Shown here: piece after piece, positions 35,274 through 43,580 of the stretch | Layout: each line of letters opens with the position of its first letter | Numbering within the stretch: position 1 is the first letter of the stretch | Origin: an uncultured Acetobacteraceae bacterium | Lineage (GTDB): Bacteria > Pseudomonadota > Alphaproteobacteria > Acetobacterales > Acetobacteraceae | Assembly: GCA_903918195.1 (NCBI GenBank) | Contig: CAIXDS010000258.1 | Location: 124,001-188,000 of the forward strand | Length of the DNA stretch: 64,000 nucleotides | Direction of reading: 5' to 3' | Position numbers and translations under genes: made by a program | Notes under the pieces: model-generated | Databases searched by the model: none | Seen by the model: only the letters and a program-made list of their open reading frames with translations | What the model was told of the DNA's origin: nothing

Positions 35274-35384
35274 AGTTGGCCTCCGCCGATGTCAGGGGGG
35301 CCGATGGCTCGATGTTCACGATGGCGCGCGGGAGGCGACCGATGCGCATTCTGGCGTGCCTCCCGCAGTGATGTAATAAGCCAC

Positions 35385-36434
35385 ATGATCCACTTCTTCC
35401 CGACCTTTTCAGCCAGCGCGGACAGCACGCCGCTCGGCGAGGAACTGCGCCGCATCGGGACGCCCTATCGCATCTTCGCCAGCCAGATCCGGCTGGAGTT
35501 CCGACGCCGCATTTTCATTCTGCTCCTGGGTTACCCGAAGCTCGCCTGGTTCGCCCTGCGATCCGCCTGGCGGTCGATGGTGCTGAGCCGGCCGCGACCT
35601 GACGCCGTGGTGCTCGGTTCGGACGTCGAGGTGCTGGTGTTCGCGCTGCTACGCTCTCTGCTCCCCTGGCGCGGCCCCTGCATTGCTCTGCTCGGTTTCA
35701 TCTACACGGCGTGGACATCTCCGCTCATCAACCGTCTGCGGGCGCTCTACTACCGGTTCGTGCTGGCGCGCTGCGACTGTATCATCTGCCACTCCCGTCT
35801 GGAGATCACGCGCTATCGTCGTCTCTTCCCGCGCTCGGCCGCCCGGTTCGTGTTCGTCCGCTGGGGCGGCAACGTGCATGGCCACGACCAGCCCGCCCCG
35901 CCCGATCCGGAACCGCATCGCTTCCGCGTCCTGGCAGCCGGCCGCTCCGGGCGCGACTACCCGACCCTCGTGCAGGCCATCCGGGGTACGCACCTGGACG
36001 TCACGATCATCTGCGACACGAGCGAGGGCCTGGGCGGCATCACCGAGCGCCAGAACGTGCGCATTCTTCGGTCCTGCTACGGCGATAACTACCTTGCCGA
36101 ACTTCGCCGCAGCGACGTGGTCGTGTTGCCGCTGGCGGTTGATGATATTTCCGTCGGCCAGATGGTGATGATCCAGGCGATGGCCTTCGGCAAACCACTC
36201 GTCGTGACGCGAACGCCGACCGTCGAGGATTACATTACCGAAGGGGTGGAAGGTTTCATGGTAGCCCGCGGCGAGCCACAGGCCCTGCGTGAAACTCTGC
36301 TGCGGCTACAAAACGATCCAGACCTCTGCAGCCGCCTCGGCGAGGCGGGCCGCGCTGCCTATCTCGCACGGTTCAGTCAGAGCGTCGTCATGCGCGCAAC
36401 TCTCGACGCCATTGCCGGGGCTTGCGCCAGTTAG
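35385..36434 (+). CDS. Family 4-like glycosyltransferase
   Basis: 349 residues from MIHFFPTFSASAD; no strong ribosome-binding site, and the frame is open to 35289. The C-terminal domain is GT-B-like: RVLAAGRSGRDYPTLVQAI, VTIICDTSEGL, NVRILRSCYGDNYLAELRRSDVVVLPL and QAMAFGKPLVVTRTPTVEDYI, ending with the usual EAGRAAYLARFSQ helix. The N-terminal half has a hydrophobic stretch (RIFILLLGYPKLAWFALRSAW) that may associate with the membrane. Donor and acceptor are unknown. It is the end of a short rightward unit with the preceding methyltransferase. Confidence 0.82.
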   Translation: MIHFFPTFSASADSTPLGEELRRIGTPYRIFASQIRLEFRRRIFILLLGYPKLAWFALRSAWRSMVLSRPRPDAVVLGSDVEVLVFALLRSLLPWRGPCIALLGFIYTAWTSPLINRLRALYYRFVLARCDCIICHSRLEITRYRRLFPRSAARFVFVRWGGNVHGHDQPAPPDPEPHRFRVLAAGRSGRDYPTLVQAIRGTHLDVTIICDTSEGLGGITERQNVRILRSCYGDNYLAELRRSDVVVLPLAVDDISVGQMVMIQAMAFGKPLVVTRTPTVEDYITEGVEGFMVARGEPQALRETLLRLQNDPDLCSRLGEAGRAAYLARFSQSVVMRATLDAIAGACAS

Positions 36435-36541
36435 GCTTGCGCCAGTCGGGCTTGAGCGGAATCGCGACACGCGCGGGCGTGGCAGTGCCGTCTTGCATGC
36501 GCATCCTGCACGGTCCCGGCCGGTGACGCGCGATCTGCGTT

Positions 36542-38221
36542 TCATCCCGGCGGCACGGCAGACCCGGCCGGGACGGAGCGACGCAGCTCCCAGAGCCTGA
36601 TGCCGCCGAGGTCCGGCAGCCGCACGGCGGTGCGGGAAGCCAGCAGCGCCTGTTCCAGCCGGGCCTTTGTGAGCCTGCGGCCAAGCAGGTCCATCCAGGG
36701 TGCATCCCAATCCAACGGGTCCAGGATGCCGGCGACCATCACGCGCCCGCCCTGCAGCAATGTCTGGTCCAGCTCCGCCTCCATATCGTGCAGGACGCCG
36801 TCCACCGTGGCGCCGGGCGCGTGCAACTGAACATCCACGCGAAACGTGTGAATGCCGGGCAGGCTGTAGAATCCAACATAAGGGCGACCGGGATAGCTGG
36901 CGAAATACACCAGAAGGTCCTTCGGCCCCAGCATCCGGGTCAGTTCCGCCTCATGCCTGGCGAGCGGGTAGATGGCCACCGGCACGGCCAGCAGCGCCAG
37001 GTTTGCCGCCGTCGCCACCACCGCCCAGGCCGGCAACACCCACCGCACCACAGCCACCGGCATCAGGGTGAGGAACAGCACGATCGTGGGAGCGGTCAGC
37101 TGGAACCAGTGCTCCGGGTCGTTCAGCCCGTACCAGATCGTCCATGCCTGGGCAGCGCACAGGAAGGCGATGGGCATCAGCCAGGGCCGGCCACGCACCA
37201 GGGCCGCCGCTGTCCGCGCGTAGATGGCGGTGACGAGCAGGGCCGCGAGCAGCCACAGCGCCAGCACCGGCAGCAGCCCAGCATAGGGCCGCAGCGACGG
37301 GATCTGTCCCCGCATCCAGGCCTGTGCCGTGGCGCCCAGGACCGGCACGGCAATGAGATTGTTGACGGTCCCGAAGACGGCCCGCACGAGATATACCGGC
37401 AGGGGGATGGGGGCCGGCCGCAGCTCCGCCTTGGTCATGACGGAGCCGGTCAACCCTGCCAGGCTCAAGGGCTCGCCGGTCAGAAGCACGTAGCCGACGC
37501 AGGCGATGATCAGAAAGGCAAGACCGCACGTCCCCGCCAGCACGGCCGCCCGTGCCAGCGCGGCGCCCCACCCCATGCGGTTGCGCCGGGCGGCGACCAG
37601 CACGGCCAGGGCGGCGAAGAGCGGGATCGCCAATGCGCTCGCCAGAAACGCCGCTGCCAGGGCAAGCAGGACGCCCCCGAGCAGCAGGAGGCCGGTGTCC
37701 TTGCCACCCCGGCGCTCGGCCACGCACAGGCAGAGGAAGGCGCCGTTGATGAAGGGAAACGCCACCAGCTTGGGGTGGGCGGAGGGGGCAAGGGTCAGCA
37801 CGCTGCAACTCGTGGCCAGCAGCAGCGTGCCGAGCACCGCCTGCCAGCGGCGCACGCCCAGCCGCAGAAGCAGAAGGTGAAACAATCCGACGGCGGCAGC
37901 CGCGGAGAGGCTGCTGAGGGCTTTCAGCACCGTGGCCGGGTCGGCGCCGGACCAGCGGTACAGCAGCAGCGCCACCGGCTGGAGCAGGATATGCGCGATG
38001 TCCCAGACGAAGCTGCCGCCGCTGAGCTGGCCGATGAAGCGCGCGGCGTCGTGGTAGGGCAACGCGCCTTGCAGGGCGAAATAGGCCAGCGCCGCCAGGA
38101 CAGCGGCCAGCAAGGCCTCGACAAGTGGCGGCAAGCATCGCAGCGGCGCCTTCTGGTCCGCCAGGGAAGCCGGCGGCAGGCCGCCCGTCACCCCCAGCAA
38201 TGCTCCTTCTTTAAGATCCAC
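36542..38221 (-). CDS. Large polytopic membrane protein, candidate GT-C-type glycosyltransferase
   Basis: 559 residues from a GTG at 38221 that overlaps the preceding gene by 11 bp. About 11-12 hydrophobic segments fill residues 35-460, followed by a soluble C-terminal domain of about 130 residues (from about 430). The first long loop after TM1 contains PYHDAARFI, where GT-C enzymes carry their catalytic acidic residue, and the protein is coupled to a GtrB-like polyprenyl-phosphate glycosyltransferase. That pairing is how GtrB and a GT-C transferase add glucose side groups in the periplasm. I do not recognise the family from the sequence; the GT-C idea rests on topology, the loop and the neighbour. 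Confidence 0.75.
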   Translation of the reverse strand: MDLKEGALLGVTGGLPPASLADQKAPLRCLPPLVEALLAAVLAALAYFALQGALPYHDAARFIGQLSGGSFVWDIAHILLQPVALLLYRWSGADPATVLKALSSLSAAAAVGLFHLLLLRLGVRRWQAVLGTLLLATSCSVLTLAPSAHPKLVAFPFINGAFLCLCVAERRGGKDTGLLLLGGVLLALAAAFLASALAIPLFAALAVLVAARRNRMGWGAALARAAVLAGTCGLAFLIIACVGYVLLTGEPLSLAGLTGSVMTKAELRPAPIPLPVYLVRAVFGTVNNLIAVPVLGATAQAWMRGQIPSLRPYAGLLPVLALWLLAALLVTAIYARTAAALVRGRPWLMPIAFLCAAQAWTIWYGLNDPEHWFQLTAPTIVLFLTLMPVAVVRWVLPAWAVVATAANLALLAVPVAIYPLARHEAELTRMLGPKDLLVYFASYPGRPYVGFYSLPGIHTFRVDVQLHAPGATVDGVLHDMEAELDQTLLQGGRVMVAGILDPLDWDAPWMDLLGRRLTKARLEQALLASRTAVRLPDLGGIRLWELRRSVPAGSAVPPG

Positions 38222-39191
38222 CGTCCAACTTCTGTTCGGTCGCTGCGAGAGGGGGGGGCGCGGGGCTTCGAGGCGAGACAAACCGCTCGACAAGGTAGAG
38301 CGGGCGTCCCTTCACCTCATTGAAAACCCGGCCAAGATATTCGCCCAGCAGCCCCAGGGTCATGAGCTGCGTGCCGCCGAGGAAAAGGATAACGACCATC
38401 AGGCTCGGATAGCCCGGCACCGACCCCCCCATGATCAGGGTGCGGATAATAGTGGTCACGCCGTAAATGCCGGCGAAAGAAGCCACCAGCAGACCAAGGT
38501 AAGTCGCAATCTTCAGCGGCATGACCGTGAAGCTGGTGATTCCTTCCAGCGCAAGATTCCAGAGCTTCCAGTAATTCCACTTGCTGTAACCAGCATGGCG
38601 CGGCGACCGATTGTACTGCACAGCCACCTGGGAATAGCCAATCCACGCGAACAGCCCTTTCATGAATCGGTGCTGCTCGCGCAGTTTCAGCAGGCTGTCC
38701 ACGGCGCGCCGGCTCATCAGGCGGAAATCGCCGGTGTCAACCGGCAGGGACACCCGGCCGATACGGGCCATCAACCGGTAGAACAGGCTCGCCGTCGTCC
38801 GCTTGGCCCAGCTCTCGCCTTCCCGGATGCAGCGCTGGGCATAGGCGACATCGCAGCCCCTCCGCCAGGCCGCCACCAGTTCCGCGATCAGCTCGGGCGG
38901 GTCCTGCAAATCGGCATCGATGACAATGACGGCGTCTCCTGCCGCATGGTCCAGCCCCGCCGTCATGGCGGCTTCCTTGCCGAAATTCCGCGACAGGTTC
39001 AGAATCGCCACGTTTGAACAGCGCGCCTGCAAGGCCAACATGACATCGAGAGTGCCGTCGCGGCTGCCATCATTAACGTAAATGACGGTCCAGGAATACG
39101 GCAAGGACTCCATGACCACGGCAAGTCGCTCATGGAAGGCGGGCAGCACTTCCGCCTCATCGAAACATGGCACAACGACTGAGATATGCAT
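38211..39191 (-). CDS. Polyprenyl-phosphate glycosyltransferase (GtrB/DPM1-like GT2)
   Basis: 326 residues from MHISVVVPCFDEAEVL. GT-A features: VIYVNDGSRDGTLDV, LNLSRNFGKEAAMTAGLDHA and VIDADLQDPPELI with the DxD metal site, then DTGDFRLMSRRAVD and RHAGYSKWNYWKLWNLALEG. Two C-terminal membrane helices (residues about 235-310) follow, as in GtrB and ArnC. The reaction is transfer of a hexose from a nucleotide donor to undecaprenyl phosphate, giving a donor for periplasmic glycosylation. The downstream overlapping membrane protein is the probable user. No GtrA-type small flippase is seen nearby. Confidence 0.92.
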   Translation of the reverse strand: MHISVVVPCFDEAEVLPAFHERLAVVMESLPYSWTVIYVNDGSRDGTLDVMLALQARCSNVAILNLSRNFGKEAAMTAGLDHAAGDAVIVIDADLQDPPELIAELVAAWRRGCDVAYAQRCIREGESWAKRTTASLFYRLMARIGRVSLPVDTGDFRLMSRRAVDSLLKLREQHRFMKGLFAWIGYSQVAVQYNRSPRHAGYSKWNYWKLWNLALEGITSFTVMPLKIATYLGLLVASFAGIYGVTTIIRTLIMGGSVPGYPSLMVVILFLGGTQLMTLGLLGEYLGRVFNEVKGRPLYLVERFVSPRSPAPPPLAATEQKLDGGS

Positions 39192-39476
39192 GCGGGCGCA
39201 ACCCGACCCGCCCCCGCCGGCAGCGCCGGGAGAGGCATCGCCGTCCTCGTTGTGAGATGTCACGGACACGACATTGCCATGGCTGAAGCATGGTCCCGGC
39301 GTGAACAATTCTCCCAGTTCCGGCGCATGCAAACCTCTGATCTGTCAGGCCTTTGATCTGTCCGGGTCGTTTCCGGATGACCCACACTTGCCCATCCGCC
39401 CACCCTTGCGCAACCCGGGACGACGGCCGTCATCTGGCGGGTTGCTGAATGATACCAACGCCCGGCAGGCGCGCTC

Positions 39477-40709
39477 TCATGCGGGGGCCTTCCGCTCACC
39501 CCGTTGCAGCGTGGCCAGGCAGATCGCCTCGAATTGCTGCGCCACCCGTTCCCAGGAGAAATTCGCCTCCAGCAGCCCGCGCGCCGTCGTGGCGATGCGG
39601 CCGCGCAGGGCGGCATCCGCCAGCAGGCGCAGAATGGCCGCGGCAAATTCCCCGGCCGTGTCGGCCCGCAGATAATGGTCCTCCGCCGTCACGCCGAGCC
39701 CCTCGATCCCGAGCCCGGTCGATACCACGGGGCGTCCCAGCGCCATCGCCTCGAACGCCTTCAGCCGCGTGCCGCTGCCCACGCGCAACGGGATCACCGA
39801 GACCTCGCCCTGACGCACATACGGGCGGATATCGTCAACGAAACCGGTGAAGCGCCAGCGCAGACCCCGCCGAGCCGCCTCGGCGACCAGGGAGGCGGGC
39901 GGGTTGCGCCCGACGATCAGCGCCTGCGCCGCCGGCCGGGCAGCGGCCACCAGCGGCCACACCTCGTCCATCAGGAAGGCGATGCCGTCGATGTTGGAGC
40001 GCGAATCCATGGCGCCGGAAAACACCACGGCGCCGCCATCCTCCCCCGGTCCGGGCCCGGGCGGGTCGAAGGCATAGAACCCCAGATCGACGCCGGTATC
40101 GATGGTGGCCAGCCCGGCCAGGTCGTAGCGCCGCCGCAACTCGTCCGAATCGCGCCGGGAGACGGCGATGACCGTGTCGAAGCGGGGCAGCACCGCGCGC
40201 TCGAACGCCGCCATCAGCCGGGCCTGCCGTTGCCAGACCGGCCGCCACAGGCGCGTCGCCACGGCGGCATGGCGCGCGAGGATTTCGGCCTCGATGTTGT
40301 GCGTGAACATGACCGCGGGGCAGCCCACGGTGTCGGGCAGCAGCACGGCGGCATGCGGGAAATCCACCACCACGAGGTCCGGCCGGGCCGCCAGCGCCGC
40401 GGCCACGATGGCGCGGCCGGCCGCCGAGACGTCGCTGGCCACCGACACCGGCAAGCGGCCGGCCAGGGCAGCGAGCCGGCGCAGGCGCCCGCCGCGCGGC
40501 TCCGGCCAGCCGACGAACCGGTCGCACACCGAGGCGATCCCGGCTGCATGGGCAGCGACCGCGCCGGGCGGCGCCGGCGCGGCCAGCACGATCTCGAACC
40601 GCCCGCCCTGCAGGCCGCGCAGAATGCCGCAGGTGCGGATCTTGCCGCCCTGGTCGATCGGGAACAGGAAGCGCGGGCTGACGAACAGCAGCGTGGGCCG
40701 GCGGCTCAC
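39477..40709 (-). CDS. Family 4 glycosyltransferase (end of XrtA operon)
   Basis: 410 residues from a GTG overlapping the dehydrogenase stop (GTGA). The N-terminus TLLFVSPRFLFPIDQGGKIRT resembles the opening of TIGR03087 enzymes (SHRIPYPP.KGEKIR), making it a divergent paralogue of the gene at 43577-44791. Other features: VVDFPHAAVLLP, VMFTHNIEAEI, GAVVFSGAMDSRSNIDGIAFL and a donor loop LKAFEAMALGRPVVSTGLGIEGL. It is the last gene of a leftward run extending from 54822. It presumably adds one sugar to the XrtA-type exopolysaccharide repeat. Confidence 0.88.
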   Translation of the reverse strand: MSRRPTLLFVSPRFLFPIDQGGKIRTCGILRGLQGGRFEIVLAAPAPPGAVAAHAAGIASVCDRFVGWPEPRGGRLRRLAALAGRLPVSVASDVSAAGRAIVAAALAARPDLVVVDFPHAAVLLPDTVGCPAVMFTHNIEAEILARHAAVATRLWRPVWQRQARLMAAFERAVLPRFDTVIAVSRRDSDELRRRYDLAGLATIDTGVDLGFYAFDPPGPGPGEDGGAVVFSGAMDSRSNIDGIAFLMDEVWPLVAAARPAAQALIVGRNPPASLVAEAARRGLRWRFTGFVDDIRPYVRQGEVSVIPLRVGSGTRLKAFEAMALGRPVVSTGLGIEGLGVTAEDHYLRADTAGEFAAAILRLLADAALRGRIATTARGLLEANFSWERVAQQFEAICLATLQRGERKAPA

Positions 40710-42022
40710 CAGCACAGCCCCTGGTAGGCGATGCCGGGGTGCGCCTGCAGCGCCGCCGACCCGGCCAGGTCCAGCACGGTCTGATCGGTCAGCCCGGCCA
40801 GCAGCGCCGACCTGTCCTCGGCCGCGATATGGCCGAACACGACCAGCCGGCTGCCTTCCAGCGCCTCGGCCGGGCTTGCCGTCATCAGCCGGTCCAGATG
40901 CGGGATCTCGCGTTCGATGTAGCTGCGGTTGGCGCCCAGCAGCGAGGCGACCCGCACCGAGCGGTCGAAGATGCGTACATCGTAACCACGCCCGATCAGC
41001 CGTTCTGCCAGCACCACGAAGGGCGATTCGCGCAGATCGTCGGTGCCCGGCTTGAACGACAGGCCGAACAAACTCACCCGCTGGCGCCCATGACGGGCGA
41101 TGGCGGCGTAGGTGCGCTCGACCACGGTGGCGTTGCTGGGCAGCACCTGCGACAGAAAGGGCACCGGCACGCCGGCATGGCCGGCAATGGCGAGGAAGCT
41201 GCGGATGTCCTTGGGCAGGCACGATCCGCCGAAGGCGAAGCCCGGCCGCAGATAGGCGGGGGAGATGTTCAGCGTCCGGTCCTCGCAGAACAGCTCGAAG
41301 GCCGCGCGCGCATCGACGCCGCTGGCGGCGAGCACGGCGCCGGCCTCGTTGGCAAAGGCGAGCTTCACCGCGTGATAGACGTTCGAGAGGTGCTTGACGC
41401 TCTCGGCGATGCGGTACGGCGTGACGTGCACCGGCGCCGCCACCTCGGCATAGAGCGCGCGCAGCAAGGCGGCGTCGTCACCGGCGGGGGCGCCGAGCAG
41501 GGTGAAGGGCGGGGCCGAGAAATCGCGCACCGCCGTGCCCTCGCGCAGGAATTCCGGGTTGCTGTAATAGCCGAGCCGGTCGCCGAGCCGCCGGCCGGCC
41601 TGTTGTTCCAGCAGCGGGATCACCCGCTCCTCCGCCGTGCCGGGCGGCACGGTGGACCGCATGACCACCGTGTGCGGCCCGTCCTTGCGCGCGATCGCCG
41701 CCCCGATCGTGGCGATGACATGGTCCACGGCACGCAGCGACACGCTGCCGTCCGGCTCGCTCGGGGTGCCGACGGCGATGAACGAGACCTCGGAATTGGC
41801 CACGGCATCGTCCACGTCGGTGGTCGCCCGCAGCCTGCCGGCGGCGACGGCCTGGCCGATCAGCGTGTCAAGCTGGGGCTCGACCACCGGCGACTGGCCG
41901 CGGTTGAGCATCGTCACCTTGTCGGCAGACACATCGATGGCGACGATCTCGTGCCCGAAGCCGGCGAGGCAGCCGCTCGACACCGCGCCGACATAGCCGA
42001 TGCCGAAGATTGACAGTCGCAT
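40706..42022 (-). CDS. algD: GDP-mannose 6-dehydrogenase-like nucleotide-sugar dehydrogenase
   Basis: 438 residues. NAD loop IFGIGYVGAVSSGCLA (5-20), then SPVVEPQLDTLI, NPEFLREG (Glu157), the central helix SVKHLSNVYHAVKLAFANE (Lys210, Asn214) and GFAFGGSCLPKD with the catalytic Cys268. The C-terminal GLSFKPGTDDLRESPFVVLAERLIG and GANRSYIEREIPHL follow the AlgD pattern more closely than UDP-glucose dehydrogenases. AlgD oxidises GDP-mannose to GDP-mannuronate. The polymer may therefore contain mannuronic acid. Which nucleotide sugar is used should be regarded as likely rather than proven. It is preceded by a double-hairpin element that separates it from the exosortase gene. Confidence 0.88.
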   Translation of the reverse strand: MRLSIFGIGYVGAVSSGCLAGFGHEIVAIDVSADKVTMLNRGQSPVVEPQLDTLIGQAVAAGRLRATTDVDDAVANSEVSFIAVGTPSEPDGSVSLRAVDHVIATIGAAIARKDGPHTVVMRSTVPPGTAEERVIPLLEQQAGRRLGDRLGYYSNPEFLREGTAVRDFSAPPFTLLGAPAGDDAALLRALYAEVAAPVHVTPYRIAESVKHLSNVYHAVKLAFANEAGAVLAASGVDARAAFELFCEDRTLNISPAYLRPGFAFGGSCLPKDIRSFLAIAGHAGVPVPFLSQVLPSNATVVERTYAAIARHGRQRVSLFGLSFKPGTDDLRESPFVVLAERLIGRGYDVRIFDRSVRVASLLGANRSYIEREIPHLDRLMTASPAEALEGSRLVVFGHIAAEDRSALLAGLTDQTVLDLAGSAALQAHPGIAYQGLCW

Positions 42023-42049
42023 GATGCTGGCCTGTTCCCGCGAGTGATG

Positions 42050-42096
42050 GGGTCCAGGGGCCTAAGGCCCCTGGTGGGTGCAGGGCAGAGCCCTGG
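42050..42096. repeat. REP/BIME-like pair of GC-rich hairpins
   Basis: Two adjacent inverted repeats: CCAGGGGCC-TAA-GGCCCCTGG (42054-42074) and CAGGGC-AGA-GCCCTG (42081-42095), joined by TGGGTG. They fill the only real gap (85 bp) in an otherwise overlapping stretch of the operon, between the exosortase and dehydrogenase genes. No T-run follows on either strand, so this is not a standard terminator. A palindromic repeat that stabilises or attenuates the transcript is likely. I recall similar GGGGTCCAGGGGC elements as common between genes in Acetobacteraceae. Confidence 0.6.
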
Positions 42097-42107
42097 CCTT
42101 GCTGCCT

Positions 42108-43580
42108 TCATCGGCCAGCGATCCAGGCAAACGCGTCCAGATCGCCCTGCGCATCAAGAAAGCCACGCAGCGTCTCGACCGCCTGCTCCCGGCGCAGCCG
42201 ATCGAGCGGCGTGCTGTCACCGTCCACGCGCACCGCCATCAGCACCGGCGCATGGTCCGTGCCCAGGAGGCTGTTGCGTGCCTGCCGCAGCCGGCCGCGC
42301 AGTCCGGTGAGTCCCGCATCGCCGTCGATCCACAGCGCGACCGCGGTCATGTGCCCGGATGCCTGCATCTCCACCAGGCGCCAGCTCTGCGGGCGGACGC
42401 GATCGCCGGTGATCCGGCCGGTGGTCGTCTCCCCGGCCTGGTCCTCGCCGGTCGCGCGGCGCCCGGCTGCGGCCAGCAGGGCGGGGTTGGCACGCGGCGC
42501 GAACACTTCGACCGAGGCCGTGAGCGAGAAACCCGCGCAGGTGAAGCGCTGCCGGCCGGGGGCATCGGACGCCGCGGTGCAGCCGGGGGCGGCGACGAAG
42601 GCCGGCAGGGCAACGCCGGGCGGTGCAGTGCTCCCGTGATCGATCGCGGCGGCCAGCGCGGGGCCGATCGCCACCACCGCCATCACCAGGCTGGCGGCGA
42701 GCCAGGGAGCGGCGGTGGCGGGCGGGCGCACGGGGTCCGGCGGTCGCCGCGCCGGCGCTGTTCCCCCGTCCTGCCGGAACGGCAGGCCGGCAAGACTCAG
42801 CAGCAGGATGACGACCGAAAAGAACACCCAGCCATAGAGGATGTGGTCGGCCGCCGCCGCCTCGGCGCTGCCCAGCACCTCGCCGAGCACCACGATGCCC
42901 AGCGCGCGGACCCCGTTGGCAAGCACCGGAATAACGCAGGAGGCCAGCATGAACGCCGCCCGCCGTCCCGGGCTGCGGTAGATCAGGCAGGCATACAGCA
43001 CGCCGAAAGCGATCGCAGCGATCAGGAAGCGCAGGCCGGCGCAGGCCTCGGCGACGTAGAACGTGCCGGCGGGGATGTCGATCTGGAACGCGTCCACGAA
43101 ATGCGGGATGCCCAGCACCGACAGCCCGACATCGATGAACGCGGCGGTAAAGCGCTGCAGCACGGGGGTCAGGAAGGCGCCGAACGGCACCAGGAAGAAC
43201 AGATAGAGCAGCGGCGCGCTGAACGCCCAGGCCAGCCGCCAGCCCAGCACAGCCAGGAACAGCAGCTCCAGGAAGCCCATCGCGGCCAGTTGCCGCCCCT
43301 CCATGATCCCCACCCGCTCGGCCGCGAGCCAGGCGAGCGTGAACGGAAGAACCAGCAGCGCCGGCCACAGGATCGGCCGCAAAGCGATCCCCGCCGCCGC
43401 TTCGCGCCGGTCCCAGGCGAGATACAGCGCGATCGGCAGCACGACCCAGCAATGGCTGTAGGCGGTCGAGGCATTCCACACCTCCACCGCCCGCGCGATC
43501 TCGGTGTGGAACAGCAGCGCCCAGGCGATCAGCCCGCCGGCGAGCGCCAGCAGCGCGGGGGTGAGGCGGCCGGTCCTCAT
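42108..43580 (-). CDS. xrtA: Exosortase A with C-terminal EpsI-type domain
   Basis: 490 residues. Seven to eight membrane helices cover residues 8-275 and hold the exosortase triad: Cys180 in AEACAGLRFL, Arg225 in NGVRALGIV and His246 in DHILYGW. A Pro/Arg-rich linker and another helix (about 290-310) lead to a soluble domain (about 330-490) resembling EpsI, a separate protein in many exopolysaccharide loci. Exosortases cut and transfer PEP-CTERM proteins at the inner membrane, and XrtA is tied to exopolysaccharide production. The gene overlaps the downstream-numbered glycosyltransferase start by 4 bp. No PEP-CTERM protein was found in this window, so its substrates lie elsewhere. Confidence 0.93.
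   Translation of the reverse strand: MRTGRLTPALLALAGGLIAWALLFHTEIARAVEVWNASTAYSHCWVVLPIALYLAWDRREAAAGIALRPILWPALLVLPFTLAWLAAERVGIMEGRQLAAMGFLELLFLAVLGWRLAWAFSAPLLYLFFLVPFGAFLTPVLQRFTAAFIDVGLSVLGIPHFVDAFQIDIPAGTFYVAEACAGLRFLIAAIAFGVLYACLIYRSPGRRAAFMLASCVIPVLANGVRALGIVVLGEVLGSAEAAAADHILYGWVFFSVVILLLSLAGLPFRQDGGTAPARRPPDPVRPPATAAPWLAASLVMAVVAIGPALAAAIDHGSTAPPGVALPAFVAAPGCTAASDAPGRQRFTCAGFSLTASVEVFAPRANPALLAAAGRRATGEDQAGETTTGRITGDRVRPQSWRLVEMQASGHMTAVALWIDGDAGLTGLRGRLRQARNSLLGTDHAPVLMAVRVDGDSTPLDRLRREQAVETLRGFLDAQGDLDAFAWIAGR

Noticed and set aside
36788-38323. Open frame of about 511 codons on the plus strand
   Set aside because: Low-complexity Gln/Arg/Gly-rich reading antisense to the 12-helix membrane protein; no ribosome-binding site or family feature.
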